DNA of 64,000 bases from contig VIIQ02000587.1 in assembly GCA_007449985.2 (NCBI GenBank), positions 124,001 to 188,000 on the forward strand, in the 5' to 3' direction. Below, one piece after another: positions 12,801-23,879 of the stretch (positions within the stretch are counted from its first letter, which is position 1; each line of letters begins with the position of its first letter). The notes below the pieces were generated by a model. It saw nothing but the letters and a program-made list of their open reading frames with translations, was not told the DNA's origin and ran no database searches. The position numbers and the translations under genes were made by a program. Source of the stretch: Desmodesmus armatus (Eukaryota > Chlorophyta > Chlorophyceae > Sphaeropleales > Scenedesmaceae).

Positions 12801-12805
12801 GACAT
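6845..12805 (-). CDS. Ankyrin-repeat class II-type histone deacetylase, 967 residues, 14 exons
   Basis: Predicted exons (high to low): 12805-12765, 12661-12559, 12346-12213, 12081-11797, 11412-11241, 11021-10377, 9947-9719, 9411-9345, 9191-8956, 8658-8438, 8241-8015, 7794-7729, 7537-7414, 7198-6845; phases agree throughout. Residues about 15-360 hold ankyrin-type repeats (for example DCTPLHVAIIRG, DGLTPLALAAYHGAA). The zinc hydrolase domain spans about 389-850. It keeps RPPGHHA (near 518), DFDVHHGNG (near 568), SAGFDAH (near 773) and EGGYN (near 821), so the Zn ligands, the His pair and the catalytic Tyr are present. It should remove acetyl groups from lysines of histones or other proteins, with the ankyrins as a partner-binding arm. 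An Ala/Gln/Gly-rich insert of about 60 residues (652-711) follows YPGSG. The tail is a charged coiled coil with a basic KRRR cluster, a possible nuclear signal. The exon 3/4 junction (AA/GTGAAC donor) is the least certain. Confidence 0.9.
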
Positions 12806-13299
12806 TGTGCTGTGCTTGTCAGTATGCTGCTGATGATGATGGTGTTGGGGTCACAATGTGGTGTAGATGCTGTGTTTCAAGGAGCCCAGCCTGCAGATAT
12901 CACATTACTGCGGGAACATGATTAAAACTCCTATGTCCCCAGGGGGATGGCATGCCAACTCTGGGCCCTAGTGCAGTACCCTAATGCTAAGGTTTCTTGA
13001 GTATCTGTTGGTTGCAGGCAGCAGACGTAACCTGCCTTGTTTGTCTCAGGGCATTGCAATTCTTGCAGCAGCTCTCTTGGTCGGGTCACAAACAGCAGCA
13101 TCGTTCGTTGCTTGTATCCAGCCTCTGCTGCGCAAGACTGCACACACAACTCTTCAGACCCTGCACGGATTGGCGTCGTGAACATCTTCTTTGCCCTGCG
13201 TGGCCGCGTCGACTCTTGGGAGCGCTTCTGCTGCTCTCTTGACCGAGAGAGCCTCCCAGGCCCGTAGCACTGGCGTTGAGCCAGTGACGGCTGCCTTTT
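12806..13299. promoter_or_regulatory. Divergent promoter region between the HDAC and CUE genes
   Basis: The two start codons point away from each other across 494 bases, so both promoters and 5' UTRs must lie here. No clear TATA box or repeated operator was seen. Confidence 0.5.
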
Positions 13300-14746
13300 A
13301 TGTCGGTTGCGCTGCAGTCTCCCTTCCAGCCAGGGACGAAGCGGCTGTTTGACGACACAGAGGGGGACACACAGCAGCACCAAGAACAGCAATCAAAGCG
13401 TGCCCGCTGCCTAGGCAGCCCAGCAGGGCGGTGCAGGCCAGCAGCACACGTCTCTCCCAGCCACTTCCAGCCCAGCCTTCCAGCATCAGCGGTAGCAGCT
13501 GTCAAGGCCCTGTTCCCGGGCATGGACGCGCAGGTCGGTCCACTGTTTGGGGGTACTGCACTCAGCTGTGGAGCTGAGCAGGGCCAGAACATATCCAAAG
13601 CTGCCAGCAGAGTGCCTGACATGCGAGTCTTGGCTGTTTATTCATGCACGAGGGCAGCCTGTCGGATGGGCCAGATCTAGTCTCATGTAATGCACGGGTG
13701 ATGTAATGCACCCGATCTGCATTCCTTGCAATCAGTTTCTTGCAATCTATTTTGTCTAGTTGAATATGTGTTGCTTTCATAGGAGGCATCTTGCATTGCC
13801 ATTTTAATGCGCTCATACACTCCTCCTGCCGCCTGTGCTGACCAACAGCTGTGTGTGTGCTGGCATCCTGCCATGTCCCTCTTCCGTACAGGTGGTGGAG
13901 AATGTATTAGCAGAGTGCGGGCAAGACATTGATGCAGCTATCAGGCGCCTCAACCAGCTGAAGCTCAGCACAGAACAGGCCAACAGCGGGCAGCAAGCAG
14001 CAACACATGCGGGTGCAGCGGCAGCGGCACCTGATAACCTGCAGCAGCAGCAGGCGCACGCCCAGCAGGAGGCAGCAGCTGCTGCAGCAGCAGCAGCTGC
14101 CTCTTCTGTGCCGCAAACAGCGGACCAGTGGGTGGATGCGTTGGTGCAGGAGATGGCCACAGCGAAGGATGTTCCTGATGCACGCAACCGTGCTGGCAAG
14201 CTCCTGCAGGCCTTTGAGCAGTTTGTGACTGCGCGCAACAAGGCAGAGGTGCGGCGGTGGTCTCTGCTGTCATAGCTTGTCTTGCCTGTGGTTTGATATG
14301 TCGTGCCTGTGGTTTATTTGCAACTGCAAATGCAGCAACGTCAAGGTGCAACAGCAGAGTGTCACATGCATGCGCCTGCTGCTGCCCAACATGTGCCTTA
14401 TGCATGCAGCCCATGCCACCGTCGACCCCATTTGGGCTGTTCTTGTGGGTTTGACATCCCGTACTGACTACACACATTGTTTGTTGATGCTGCCCCTGCA
14501 CAGGCGCGAGTGGAGGAGGTGTCACGGGAGAATGTGATCCTGAAGCGAGCAGTGCAGATACAGAACGCCAAGCTGCAGGAGGCCTCAGCAAAGGACGAGG
14601 AGATTGCAGGCCTCAAGCAGATGCTGGGTCAGTACCAGGAGCGCCTGCGGCAGATGGAGCTCAACAACTACAGCCTGGCCCTGCACCTGCAGAAGGCAAC
14701 AAACGACAGCTTCCAGACACCCAACAGGCCCCCTGATGTGTTCTGA
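13300..14746 (+). CDS. CUE-domain ubiquitin-binding protein, 277 residues, 3 exons
   Basis: Exons 13300-13533, 13892-14248 and 14504-14746 join in phase 0. The N-terminus has a basic KRLFDD/SKRAR stretch like the plant 'ubiquitin system component Cue' proteins. A CUE motif follows at about residues 69-102: ALFPGMDAQV, then VVENVLAECGQDIDAAIRRL across the first splice site, with the characteristic FP pair. CUE domains bind monoubiquitin. Residues 105-150 are a Gln/Ala-rich linker. The C-terminal third (about 198-277) is a coiled coil rich in Glu, Lys and Gln. Length and layout match Arabidopsis relatives. The ATG lies just upstream of a region that could itself be spliced (ctgcag at 13313-13318), so the extreme N-terminus is slightly uncertain. 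Confidence 0.88.
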
Positions 14747-15305
14747 TTGCGTTTCTGGGGCTTGCTGAGGTTGGTGATGCTGTGCATCGTGTTGTGGCAG
14801 CTTTGCGTTTTGCTTTTGGCACCCCAGGTGTAGCTTCTTCGCATTGGCCGGGGTGGGTAGGCGTGTTGACCTATCCAGCACCGCAGCCTCTTTCAGCACA
14901 GTGCTGATAGCTTTACCAGAGGAGTGATCATTGTGCTTGCCAGGTGTTTTGGGGGCCTGGGAGGGGCGGTTAGTCAGAGACGGGTTTGTTGGGCGCCAAG
15001 GGCACCTGTACTGTGCGTGCAGGACGGTGGCCCTGGTATCTGGTGATGCATTCCTGACGGTGCATGTCATAGTTGTCCGTCCAGCAGCGTTTCAGCACTG
15101 TGGAGTTTCAGCACCATGTGTACATCAAGTGTGATAAGCAGCACCTACTGTGCAGCTGCTCACCATCAGCAGCTGTATTGCTGCAACAAGAGGAGGGAAG
15201 ATCGTTTGATGTGGGTGTGTCCATGTTGGGTCTGGCTTAGTGAAGCCTTGGTTCCCAGGTGTGTGTGGACATGGCAAACTGGGCCATGGGCTCTGGGGAC
15301 AGGGG

Positions 15306-15310
15306 TGTAA
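15306..15310 (+). terminator. Candidate poly(A) signal TGTAA for the CUE gene
   Basis: First TGTAA noticed downstream of the CUE stop, about 560 bases away. Chance matches are possible. Confidence 0.4.
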
Positions 15311-15500
15311 CATATTGTGCTCCGATTTCAAGGGCTCCCTGCAGACAAGCTGGCTTGCAGCCTATCGTAAGTATTGCAATAGGACCAACGTGGCGGCTCC
15401 AAGTTTAAACCTGCAGTTGCCATTGCGCTGTTGCCTTCAAGATCACGTGATCTGCTAACACAGGATCCACCCGTAAAGCACCTTCAGCGTCGCTTTACTG

Positions 15501-15505
15501 TTACA
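15501..15505 (-). terminator. Candidate poly(A) signal TGTAA for the glutaminyl cyclase gene
   Basis: TTACA on the plus strand lies about 340 bases beyond the stop of the minus-strand gene. It is consistent with a chlorophyte signal but is only five bases. Confidence 0.35.
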
Positions 15506-15844
15506 GTAAACAACGTGCCTACGGAGATCTAGTACCCCTCTGTGCTCAAGGGCAGTCTGATCACATGCCTGCCCTGTCCGTGGCAGGCAACACTTACTGC
15601 AGTGCTCCTGCCACAGGCCATCATGTGCAACTTCTTGCAAATCTACTTAGATATGCACCTTGTCAACAAGTAGTAGCAGTTGGCGTCAATCACAGAATTG
15701 AGACCAACCCCACAAGTGGCACAGTATTTGCGGTCACACAAAACATCAGCATCTCAGCTGGGTGATCACGACCAACTGCTCAGCACAGAACCATGCATAG
15801 CACCTGGAGGCATAAGTAGAGCTGCACTGTCGCCAGCAGGCTGC

Positions 15845-17996
15845 CTATGCCTTGATGTAGCACGTCTTGACCAGCCTCTGGTACTGGCTGTTGGTGGCGT
15901 CCAGAGGCTGTGGAACAATCTCAAAAATGCGAGGCCAGTACTTGCCAGTCACAAACAAGCGCTTGCGTGTGCTGTCGTAGGCAATACCTGCAGTATCATC
16001 ATTGAGCACAAGGCACACATGCTCAAGGAAGCTGCACGCTTGCATGAGCAGGTTTCCTAACTACGGGGCCAGCCGTCCTCAGATCTACACAAGAGGCGGC
16101 GGTTGCAACGAAAGGCGCACGTGGGACACTTCCACGTGTTGCTGAGATGAGAGCCAACTGGCGGCTACCAGCAAAACACTGAAAGCATGCAGCTGCTGCA
16201 GCGCTGCTGAAGTTAACAATGCCAGGCGCTCATGCGATGACCATCCGACGACAGGCTTGTGCAGCTGCAGATATGCAGGCAGCAGGCAACATGCCTCCCC
16301 TCTGTGCCTGGAGCTTGTCTCTACTCACCGTTCAAGACGTCGATGCCGCGGTTGGTCAGTCCCCGTTGGGCCAGGTTGCTGCGCAGGCCATGCATCAGCA
16401 CCCAGCCCTTCACCTTGCCGCTGTCAGGGCAGATACGGGCGATGCACTCCGTCTGCCAGATGTTGGCCCAGATCTCTCCATTGATGAACTCCAGCTGCAA
16501 TGAGGGCAGACATCAAGGCAGTTGGCCGTCAACACACCAATGTACTTCCTGACTGTTACCAAGTGCTACCCACATTGCACTGGCTGCAAGTCAGCTGTCA
16601 TGCAAGGTATGCAAGCCACGTGGTATAGGGGCTGAGGATGCCCAGCAGCAGCCTGAGATTGTGCCAATAAAGACCCAATGTGTCAGTGCATGTGCCACCC
16701 CCTGCACCAATGCACTGATGAGCTCTGCTGGCTTGCTGGATCCTTCAGACCCAGCTTCCACCTTCAACACTCCAACTTCAACACGCATCTGCAATCCTGC
16801 AAAACACGCCGACTGCTGGACGAAATGTCCTGTTCAACAATAGACCCAAGAGCGTGCCACTGCAACCTTCTGACCCAAACCACGCTGCTGGACGGTCGGC
16901 TCAGCCAGCTCAAACCTGAACATGCAGCGCCCTTGCCCCCCAGCTGCTGCAAAGGGCGGCTGGTCACTCAGTGCAGTAGCTGCCAGTGCCTCTAGCTGGC
17001 TCACCTCATTCAAGTAGCCAATGCTTGTTTGGCGGTCTTTGACTGTCACCCGCTTCACTGTCTTGAAGTTTTGTGCAGGGTCCACCCAAGTCAGTTGTGA
17101 GCTGCCGTCTGACAGGACCATGAGCTTGTCATGTTTCGTGATGCCCCAACCGTCTGACAGTGGGGTGCGGAAAGTGCCGACCTGTATCCACACAGCAAGG
17201 CATGAAAATGCTGCTTCTGCAAACTTGCTCAAGTGGGGGGCCCAAAGCATGATAGTCATACCAAGTTTTACGCTGCTGCTGTGCCCCACACACACACCGT
17301 TGATGCATACCTCTGCGTCATTGGGCTGGCTGCAGACTCACACAGCAGGTGCTCAGGCATAAGGTAGGGCTGCACCCTTCATACACAGCTCTGCAAAGCC
17401 TTGACGCTGCTTTGCCTCACCTGCTCAAGGTTGGGTATGCTGTAAATGAACCCTTCGTTGGTGAGCCACGTGATCTGATACAGCTTGTCGCCAAAGCGCG
17501 TCAGGCCCTCCCCAAAGTAGCTGTTGCTCATGAGTGTTTTCTGCTGCACTGCGCCACTGTCCACTGCTGTTCGCCGAACTGAAGATGCACCATACTGGCC
17601 TGCATGTGCCAATACACCATGTATACAACAGTAAGACACCACACACGCAACAGCAGATGCCATCTGGCCACCAGCTTCTTGTATGCTGTCCACCAGCTGC
17701 TGCAGCACAGCAGGAGCTGTGCCGGACAAGGTGCAGCCTGATGCAGGCTGCTGCAGGAACTCAGGCCTACCTGTTGACTCCCAGAACACTTCTGAACACG
17801 TGCCTGCAGCATTGCAGACCGTGTCATGCTGCAACCCCTGGGTGAAGGCCCTGGAGTCATGGGGGAACTCTGCTACAACATCATAGCCCCACAGCTGCGG
17901 CCCTTCAGGGCCAACCTGACACGTTTGACTGGCTACCAATACCAATGGCACAAAGGCACACACACTCATAAGCACTGAGGCCCGAGCTCCCCTCAT
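15845..17996 (-). CDS. QC: Plant-type glutaminyl-peptide cyclotransferase, 296 residues, 5 exons
   Basis: Exons 17996-17771, 17599-17421, 17181-17005, 16494-16329 and 15987-15845 join in phase. The enzyme converts N-terminal glutamine of peptides to pyroglutamate in the secretory pathway. The protein aligns by eye along its whole length with plant QC (glutamine cyclotransferase family), a beta-propeller. Visible landmarks are VVAEFPHDSRAFTQGL, FWESTGQYGASSVRR, SNSYFGEGLTRFGDKLYQ, DGWGITK, SDGSSQL, IGYLNE, FINGEIWANIWQTECIARI, GIDVLNGIAYD and RLFVTGKYWPRIFEI. The ATG at 17996 precedes a hydrophobic stretch (VLMSVCAFVPLVLVAS), which fits a signal peptide or signal anchor. The frame is open upstream but offers no earlier ATG that I found. 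Confidence 0.92.
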
Positions 17997-18722
17997 CGCG
18001 AGGGTTGCCAGCCTGGACAAAGTCTCACTTCGAAATGCGCCCTTGTTGGTGCTCTGTAGTTTCAACGAATTGGTTGAGGGAAGAACAGTAGCCTTCGACC
18101 ATTGAGACAAACCGTTGGACACCGCCCAAGGTTTGGAGGTTTGGAGGCACCTGCCGCACTAGACACCGAACGCCTGTCATCCACGGCTGATTAGTCAAAT
18201 GAGAAGATTGTTGATTCACCGAAAACCTAGGCGACCTGGAGGGAAATGCTCCGCCAGTCTGGCCCAGCCTCCCCACCCCCACCACCACAGCACACAGTTC
18301 GTCAGCGACGGCCAACATCAGCTCCAGCCTGCAGATGGTTACACTTGGCTATGAAGGTAGCAGCAATGGTGCCTGCTGACACTCACTCAAAATGGCCCAG
18401 CACAGGCCAGCATGGATCGCATTCAAGGCGGGCCGGACAAACTTCAGGCTGGTACCCACGACCATGGTGCAGACGTGGTGTGACTGGGACTGCGCGGCTG
18501 AACCCTTTCACCTTCTGCAACAGATGCACGGAAGTGTAAAGCACCTCCAAAAGAGTAGAAAAAAGTACGAGTGCCAGTCAAAGCATGGGTTTCGAACTTG
18601 TGGAAGAGATATTTCACCCCGTCGACACAGTCAGAAGAATCAAGTAGCACCCAAGTGATGCACAGTGTCAACAGACCTCCTGCTCGCTGCACTGCTGCTG
18701 CTAACACAGCTATGGCCCAGGT
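17997..18722. other. Intergenic; 5' region of glutaminyl cyclase and 3' UTR of bestrophin gene
   Basis: Both flanking genes are on the minus strand. TTACA (minus-strand TGTAA) at 18339-18343 lies about 380 bases past the bestrophin stop and may mark its poly(A) site. No exon was seen. Confidence 0.45.
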
Positions 18723-21700
18723 TTAGTCCACATCCTTGGCTCCGTTGCCATGTGCTCCGTCCATGGAGTGCAGGACTTTGCCGTTCATGCTCACGCCACC
18801 TGCCATAGCTATGTGCCAGGGCGACGGCACGTGCTGGCTCTGCTGCTGCTGCTGCACCAGCTGGTGCGTGCCCTCGTCCATGATCATCATGCCACTAATG
18901 TGACGCTCAGCCTTCTTGCACTGCAGCACACACAAACATAACACAAAAGAATGTTGAGGTTGCGTAATGGGATGCGACTGCGGTGCAGGCACCACAAGTT
19001 CACTAGTATTCACTCCCACACTGTTCAAGCAACAACCATGACGGTTGCAGCATCGCACAGTAAGGCCTGGCCCAGCAGCCCATGCCACACGCATGCAGCT
19101 GATCCAGCAGCCTTCATGCACCCAGTACCAGGTGTGCTTTGCTGCAACACCATCTGCTGTGCTGGTAAAAGCAAGGACCGGTACTCCACACACTTCTTGG
19201 TGCTGTCACTGTTACCATGCAGAGGTGGGGGTGCTGCGGGGTCATGTTGCTGCAGAATGTTGCTTGCACAACAGCTGGGCACATAGGGCCCTGAGCCTTC
19301 CACTCACCAGGTTTTCCAGTGCCAGTATGCTGAAAGGCTCCTGCATACAGCCAAAGACAGCAATGCAGGTGCGCTTGGGTGGACAGGTGTTTGCCTATAC
19401 CCACCAGCAGGTGACAAAGGTCTGAATACCCAATTTAGCGGTTTCTGCATCGGCCAACAGGAACAGCTGCCAAAAAGGCACCACAAATCATTTGCAAGGC
19501 AAAAGCATCCCTCAGGCAAGGGCATTCCTGGGAGAAATCATACTCCAAAAACTGCCACACTCGCAGCACAAGTGCCAAAGCACGTCGGCACCAACCTCGA
19601 TCTGCACCCCTATCTCCTCAATGCCCAGCAGCACAAAGCTGATGATCATGACAGTGGGAACCATGAAGAAGCCACAGGAGCCCCACAGGGCCAGCGGCAA
19701 CAGCAGCAGCCACAGGATGAGGAAGCGCGCCGTGTGCCTGCAACCGACAGTGAAGGCAGAGCAACGATATATCAGCAAGGAACTGGGCCAGCACGCAGTA
19801 CAAAGTACACATCACGCAGGATCAACTACACAGCAAGCAGTACTTGGCCCTGTAAGGACGTATGTGCCCATTACCACAGTCAGCGGTCCATGCTGACTCA
19901 GTAAGCTGCAACCCTGGTCTGAAAGGCTGCAGTGTGTGAAAGCAGTGAAACCACATGCCATCCTGATGAAGCAACCTAGCAATCATACGGCAATTGTGCT
20001 GACTCACCTTGTGTAGCTGAGCGGGATGGGTGTGTTGAGTATCCTGTCGCAAGCACTCAAGCTCTCGCTGAGGCTGGTGAGGTGCCGCTGCAGCTGAACC
20101 ACGCTGTACTGGTCCAGGCCACTGTTGGCCACAGCATGGGACAGCACCAGGATGCAGAAGTTGGGCGGGTGGGGGCTCGCAACCTGCAGGGGGATGGGAC
20201 AGCAGACAACCGTGGATGACCAAACCAAGTCGCGGGTACGCACTTTTCCATGCAGTCTGCTGGACGCATGCACGCTACTGACCGCTGAATAGTTGTTGCA
20301 GAGCTGATTCCCATGCCGTGCCCACACCATGCCCAAACATATCCCAAGCAGCATTCCCCGCATCTGCGAGACAACTGTTGCAAGAGCGGCACACGACACC
20401 CCTCTTCACTACTCAGCCGCAGCACCCCAGACCACTTGTTCTCACCAGCTGCTTCAGCTCATTAGGCTCCAGCCAGGCCGTCAGCTCCTCAGCTAGCGGC
20501 TCGTTTTCCCGGATGTACCACTTGCTGGCTCGGCAGAATGCGATCAGCCAGCGGGCCATGAGGGCCCGACACGCCTTGTTGCCCCGCGGTACAAGCGCCA
20601 ACATCTGCACATCACAGCATAGCATAGCACAACACAGCATGCCGTTTCACACCTTGCTCGCTGGCAGTGGTACCAGCACTCCTACCACACAACAGCTCTA
20701 ACTGGTATGGAATACTTGCAGCACGCATAGTGCATGCAACCTTGCCTAGCTGTTGATGTAGAAGAGTGCAGGGGCAGTCAGCTTCCCTACGTCTGGAAGC
20801 AGGAGGGACTGACTTCATTGACACAAGAACTGGACACCCACAGCCGCAGTTGACCACCCCACCCCACCTGTCTGCAGATGTCTCTGCATGTTGTGGTGAT
20901 GCGTCCAAAGCGCCTGCGCCCCTCATACCACCGGCTGTAGCTGCTGTTGGTGCGGAACACCAGCAGCAGCGACAGAGCAAAGCTAGTCAGCTGGAAGGGC
21001 TCAATGGGGATGAGCGGTAGGGCAGGCAGCCAGGGGATCAGCTGGGAATTGTGGAGGGTGTGGTACATGGCCACGGCTGCACAGCAGCAAACGAGGGCAG
21101 CAGGAGGAGCGGCAGGCATGGAACACACTTCCTTGTGTAATGACATAAAGGAATTTGGTTTACTTGGTTGACTACTAGAGCAATATTGCAAAGGTGCTGT
21201 TCAGCCTCCAGTGATATGCTTGGGACCATGTCACTGCTGCTGGTGGTAGCTGCAGTGGGGAAGCCAGCTCTTCTTTCTTTCAGCCATCACCGTGAGCATC
21301 ACAGCCCATGCTATACCCCGCAGCACTCACCCACGCAGCAGGAGGTGATCACCATGACAGGCCGCAACAAGCCCCTCACAATGCGAGACCTGCACATGCA
21401 GCAGCATCCCAGTCAGTCAGATCCAAGCTACCCTGCTCTGCAACTAGCACGTTCTGCTGCAAAGCCACCATCATAAACTGCATCTCCCTGTGCTGACCTG
21501 CCCGGCATTTCCAGCAAGTCACCTTGAGCCACATCCCCCTTCTGCACGTTTGAAGACAAGGGCGGGGGGTGCAAGAGGGGGTGGAGTCCTGCCGAGTGGC
21601 CGCACGTGCTAGCACCCTCTGCACTGCTGCTGGCTGCAGGATGCACGATTTATGCCACTCACTCAAAGATGGTCTGCAGGTGGTGCACATATCTGAAACT

Positions 21701-22867
21701 GCTCCTGTGGCGCTTCCAGTCAGGGAAGGTGAACATCTGCAGCACAAACAACATCAGCAGGCCGGGAAGGTGTTGCAACATTGCAGGGCGAAGGTGGTGG
21801 CGATCAAGGTGATTTTCAGGCTGCTGTCGGCAGCACTACGCAGCTGAAGTGGTGGCCTGATGGTAGAAACAAAGATGAGAACACGCCGCTTCTGCATATA
21901 GCTAGTCCTTCACAACAGTCAAGACAGCTGCTTGTTGGGTCGTGATGAGAGCTGCGTCCCCTTGCAAATAAATGCAGTCATGCCAAGGTCATGCACATAC
22001 ATTCCGACTGAGCCGCCCCTTGGCTGCTGCTCCCTGGCTGCTGGTACTGCCACCGCTGCAAAGCACTGCCTACCGTGCGTCTCCACACTCTGCTCTCCTC
22101 CTTGTCCATGTCCCAGTTGATGTGCTCATCATAGTGCTGCCTGCAAGCACACAAACAGCAAGGAACAACAGCTGATCAGCGCCCTGACCAAGCCTGCCAG
22201 CTGTGCAGCGTTGCATCAGCACAGCACTATCACGATGCAGGCAGCTGCAGGCCGCTTTGCATTGCCCCTGCCGTGTGTTGTTGCAAGCAACAGCACATGC
22301 TGGCTGACTGGAATGCACACTTGTGAGTGACATGATGCAGCTGACAAACTCTAGCAAGTGGCACAATCCAAGATGCTAACAGCCTCGGCTGGGTCCCATG
22401 TGTACCGTAAGCGTATCGCAGTCTGACAGCTCTCCACTGCCAGCCGGAGCCGGTGGCTACCAGAAGCCGAGTGCAAGCAATACAAGCCTCGGTTAGGCCA
22501 GCCCCATGGCCAGCAGCAAGATATGCAGTGTAGCTGGGACGCAATGCTTGCATGCAGGTGATGTGTTGTCAGGTTACCCGCCAGCTCACCTCAGATGGAG
22601 GTCCATGTTCGTCAGGCCTCTGCTGATTTCAGATGCTGACAGTATCGGTGTGTACTGCATTGCCTGGCACTGAACTCTGCTCCTGCCGCTGGTGCTGGGT
22701 TCTGCCTGCTGGGGATGCTGCACACGCTCATGCTGCTGCGCCCTGTCGCTTGACACCTGCCGAAGCCCAACTTTGCTGCTGCTGTACTGGTTAAACCCCC
22801 AATGGCTGGGGAAGCCCCTGCACCTATGTTGATGAACTGCAGGGACCTGTGCTGGTAGAGACTGCAT
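18723..22867 (-). CDS. Bestrophin-like anion channel with plastid transit peptide, 464 residues, 10 exons
   Basis: Exons 22867-22590, 22140-22074, 21736-21663, 21389-21331, 21076-20868, 20604-20446, 20183-20008, 19737-19596, 19340-19308 (33-base microexon) and 18920-18723 join in phase. It matches the bestrophin/UPF0187 family, including plant thylakoid VCCN1 and Chlamydomonas BST proteins. Landmarks are DEHINWDMDKEESRVWRR, FPDWKRHRSSFRYV, SFALSLLLVFRTNSSYSRWY, LNTPIPLSYTRHTARFLILW, ISFVLLGIEEIGVQIEEPF and SILALENLCKKAERHI. The first 75 or so residues are rich in Ser, Gln, Arg and His with few acidic residues, as in a chloroplast transit peptide. Known relatives conduct chloride or bicarbonate across thylakoids; which ion this one carries cannot be read from sequence. 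The start at 22867 is the first true ATG; an upstream TTG frame was discarded. Confidence 0.9.
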
Positions 22868-23879
22868 GATCAGCAGTTGCAGGTGTAGGGCAGCGTCTAG
22901 CGCCAATGCATTGGCCGCAGACCACTAAAAACAACTCCCAGAGCTGTGAAATGTGAAAGGTAGTGTCAAGCTGCCCTCCTGCTGCGCCCACAACCTGATG
23001 CACTGGGGCCGGAAGAGACAGCAGGAGCTGTTCGGACAGCGGGAGCTGGGGCCTGCTGGACTGGTCGCGACTGTGCGACTGATTATCAAACAGTACTTTC
23101 GCAAAGCTTAGTTTGGCTGCACTGTGGCTCCTTGGCCACGTTTTCCCAGGAAGCACTGCTTAGCAGATAAGAGGGTATGTTCTGATGCTCGATGCTTTGA
23201 TTCCGATCAGCGTTTCGAATAGTAGAGTGCCGTGGAGTCTCCATTTACATTTTGTGTAAGCCAAATGCATACGCGCACACGTTGACCCCCTCAACGGTTT
23301 CGCCTGTCAGCAAGCAGAAAGGAAGGGACAGGCTGTTCGCCGGGCCAATTGAGATATCGTCACCAGAGACTGCAGCAGCTCGCCAACAAATAAGCCCAAA
23401 TCAGCAACAGGAGGGCTTGCCTGCTACAGCCTCCTCATGGGTCAATGCTGCCACAAAAGACCAGGGAGCCCTCTCAGAAATGGCCGTAGCACGCACCGCC
23501 GACCCCTCCTGGTTGAAAGGTTACCAAACACCAGTGATGCACCGTGTCTCTTACGCTGGGGCTGGCCCAGTGGGACATGTGCACACGACACATCCCTCAG
23601 GGCCTGTGTACAGCCTGTCAAACTCATCATCCAGGTTGCTACCACCACTGACATCATAGTGTGTGGGTTTTTCTGCACCCTCATGTAGTAGCCTCGTGTT
23701 GCAAGCCTGCTTGAAATCCTGGTCAGCCAACCGTGGCAAAGCACGTGTTCAGCAGGTTGAAGCTCGGTGCTCGGGGCTACAACAGCTGCACACTCATTGA
23801 TTTTAGCATACGAATCATACATGAAACCGAAAGGGCTACATTAAACCACAGGCATTGTGCCAGCAGCACAGGCAAGGGT
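22868..23879. other. Intergenic between bestrophin and WDR70 genes
   Basis: It should contain the bestrophin promoter (left) and the WDR70 3' UTR (right). TTACA at 23245-23249, read as TGTAA on the minus strand, is a candidate poly(A) signal for WDR70. No exon is supported. Confidence 0.45.

Larger units (their letters stand above)
14747..15844. other. Convergent intergenic region between CUE and glutaminyl cyclase genes
   Basis: Both flanking genes end here, so the interval should hold two 3' untranslated regions. TGTAA occurs at 15306-15310 on the plus strand, and TTACA (minus-strand TGTAA) at 15501-15505. No further exon is supported. Confidence 0.5.

Noticed and set aside
17996..18122. 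Longer glutaminyl cyclase start at 18122
   Set aside because: The codon is GTG and the added residues are not conserved; the ATG at 17996 precedes a proper hydrophobic segment.
22867..22906. Upstream extension of the bestrophin start to 22906
   Set aside because: The codon there is TTG, not ATG. The first true in-frame ATG is at 22867.
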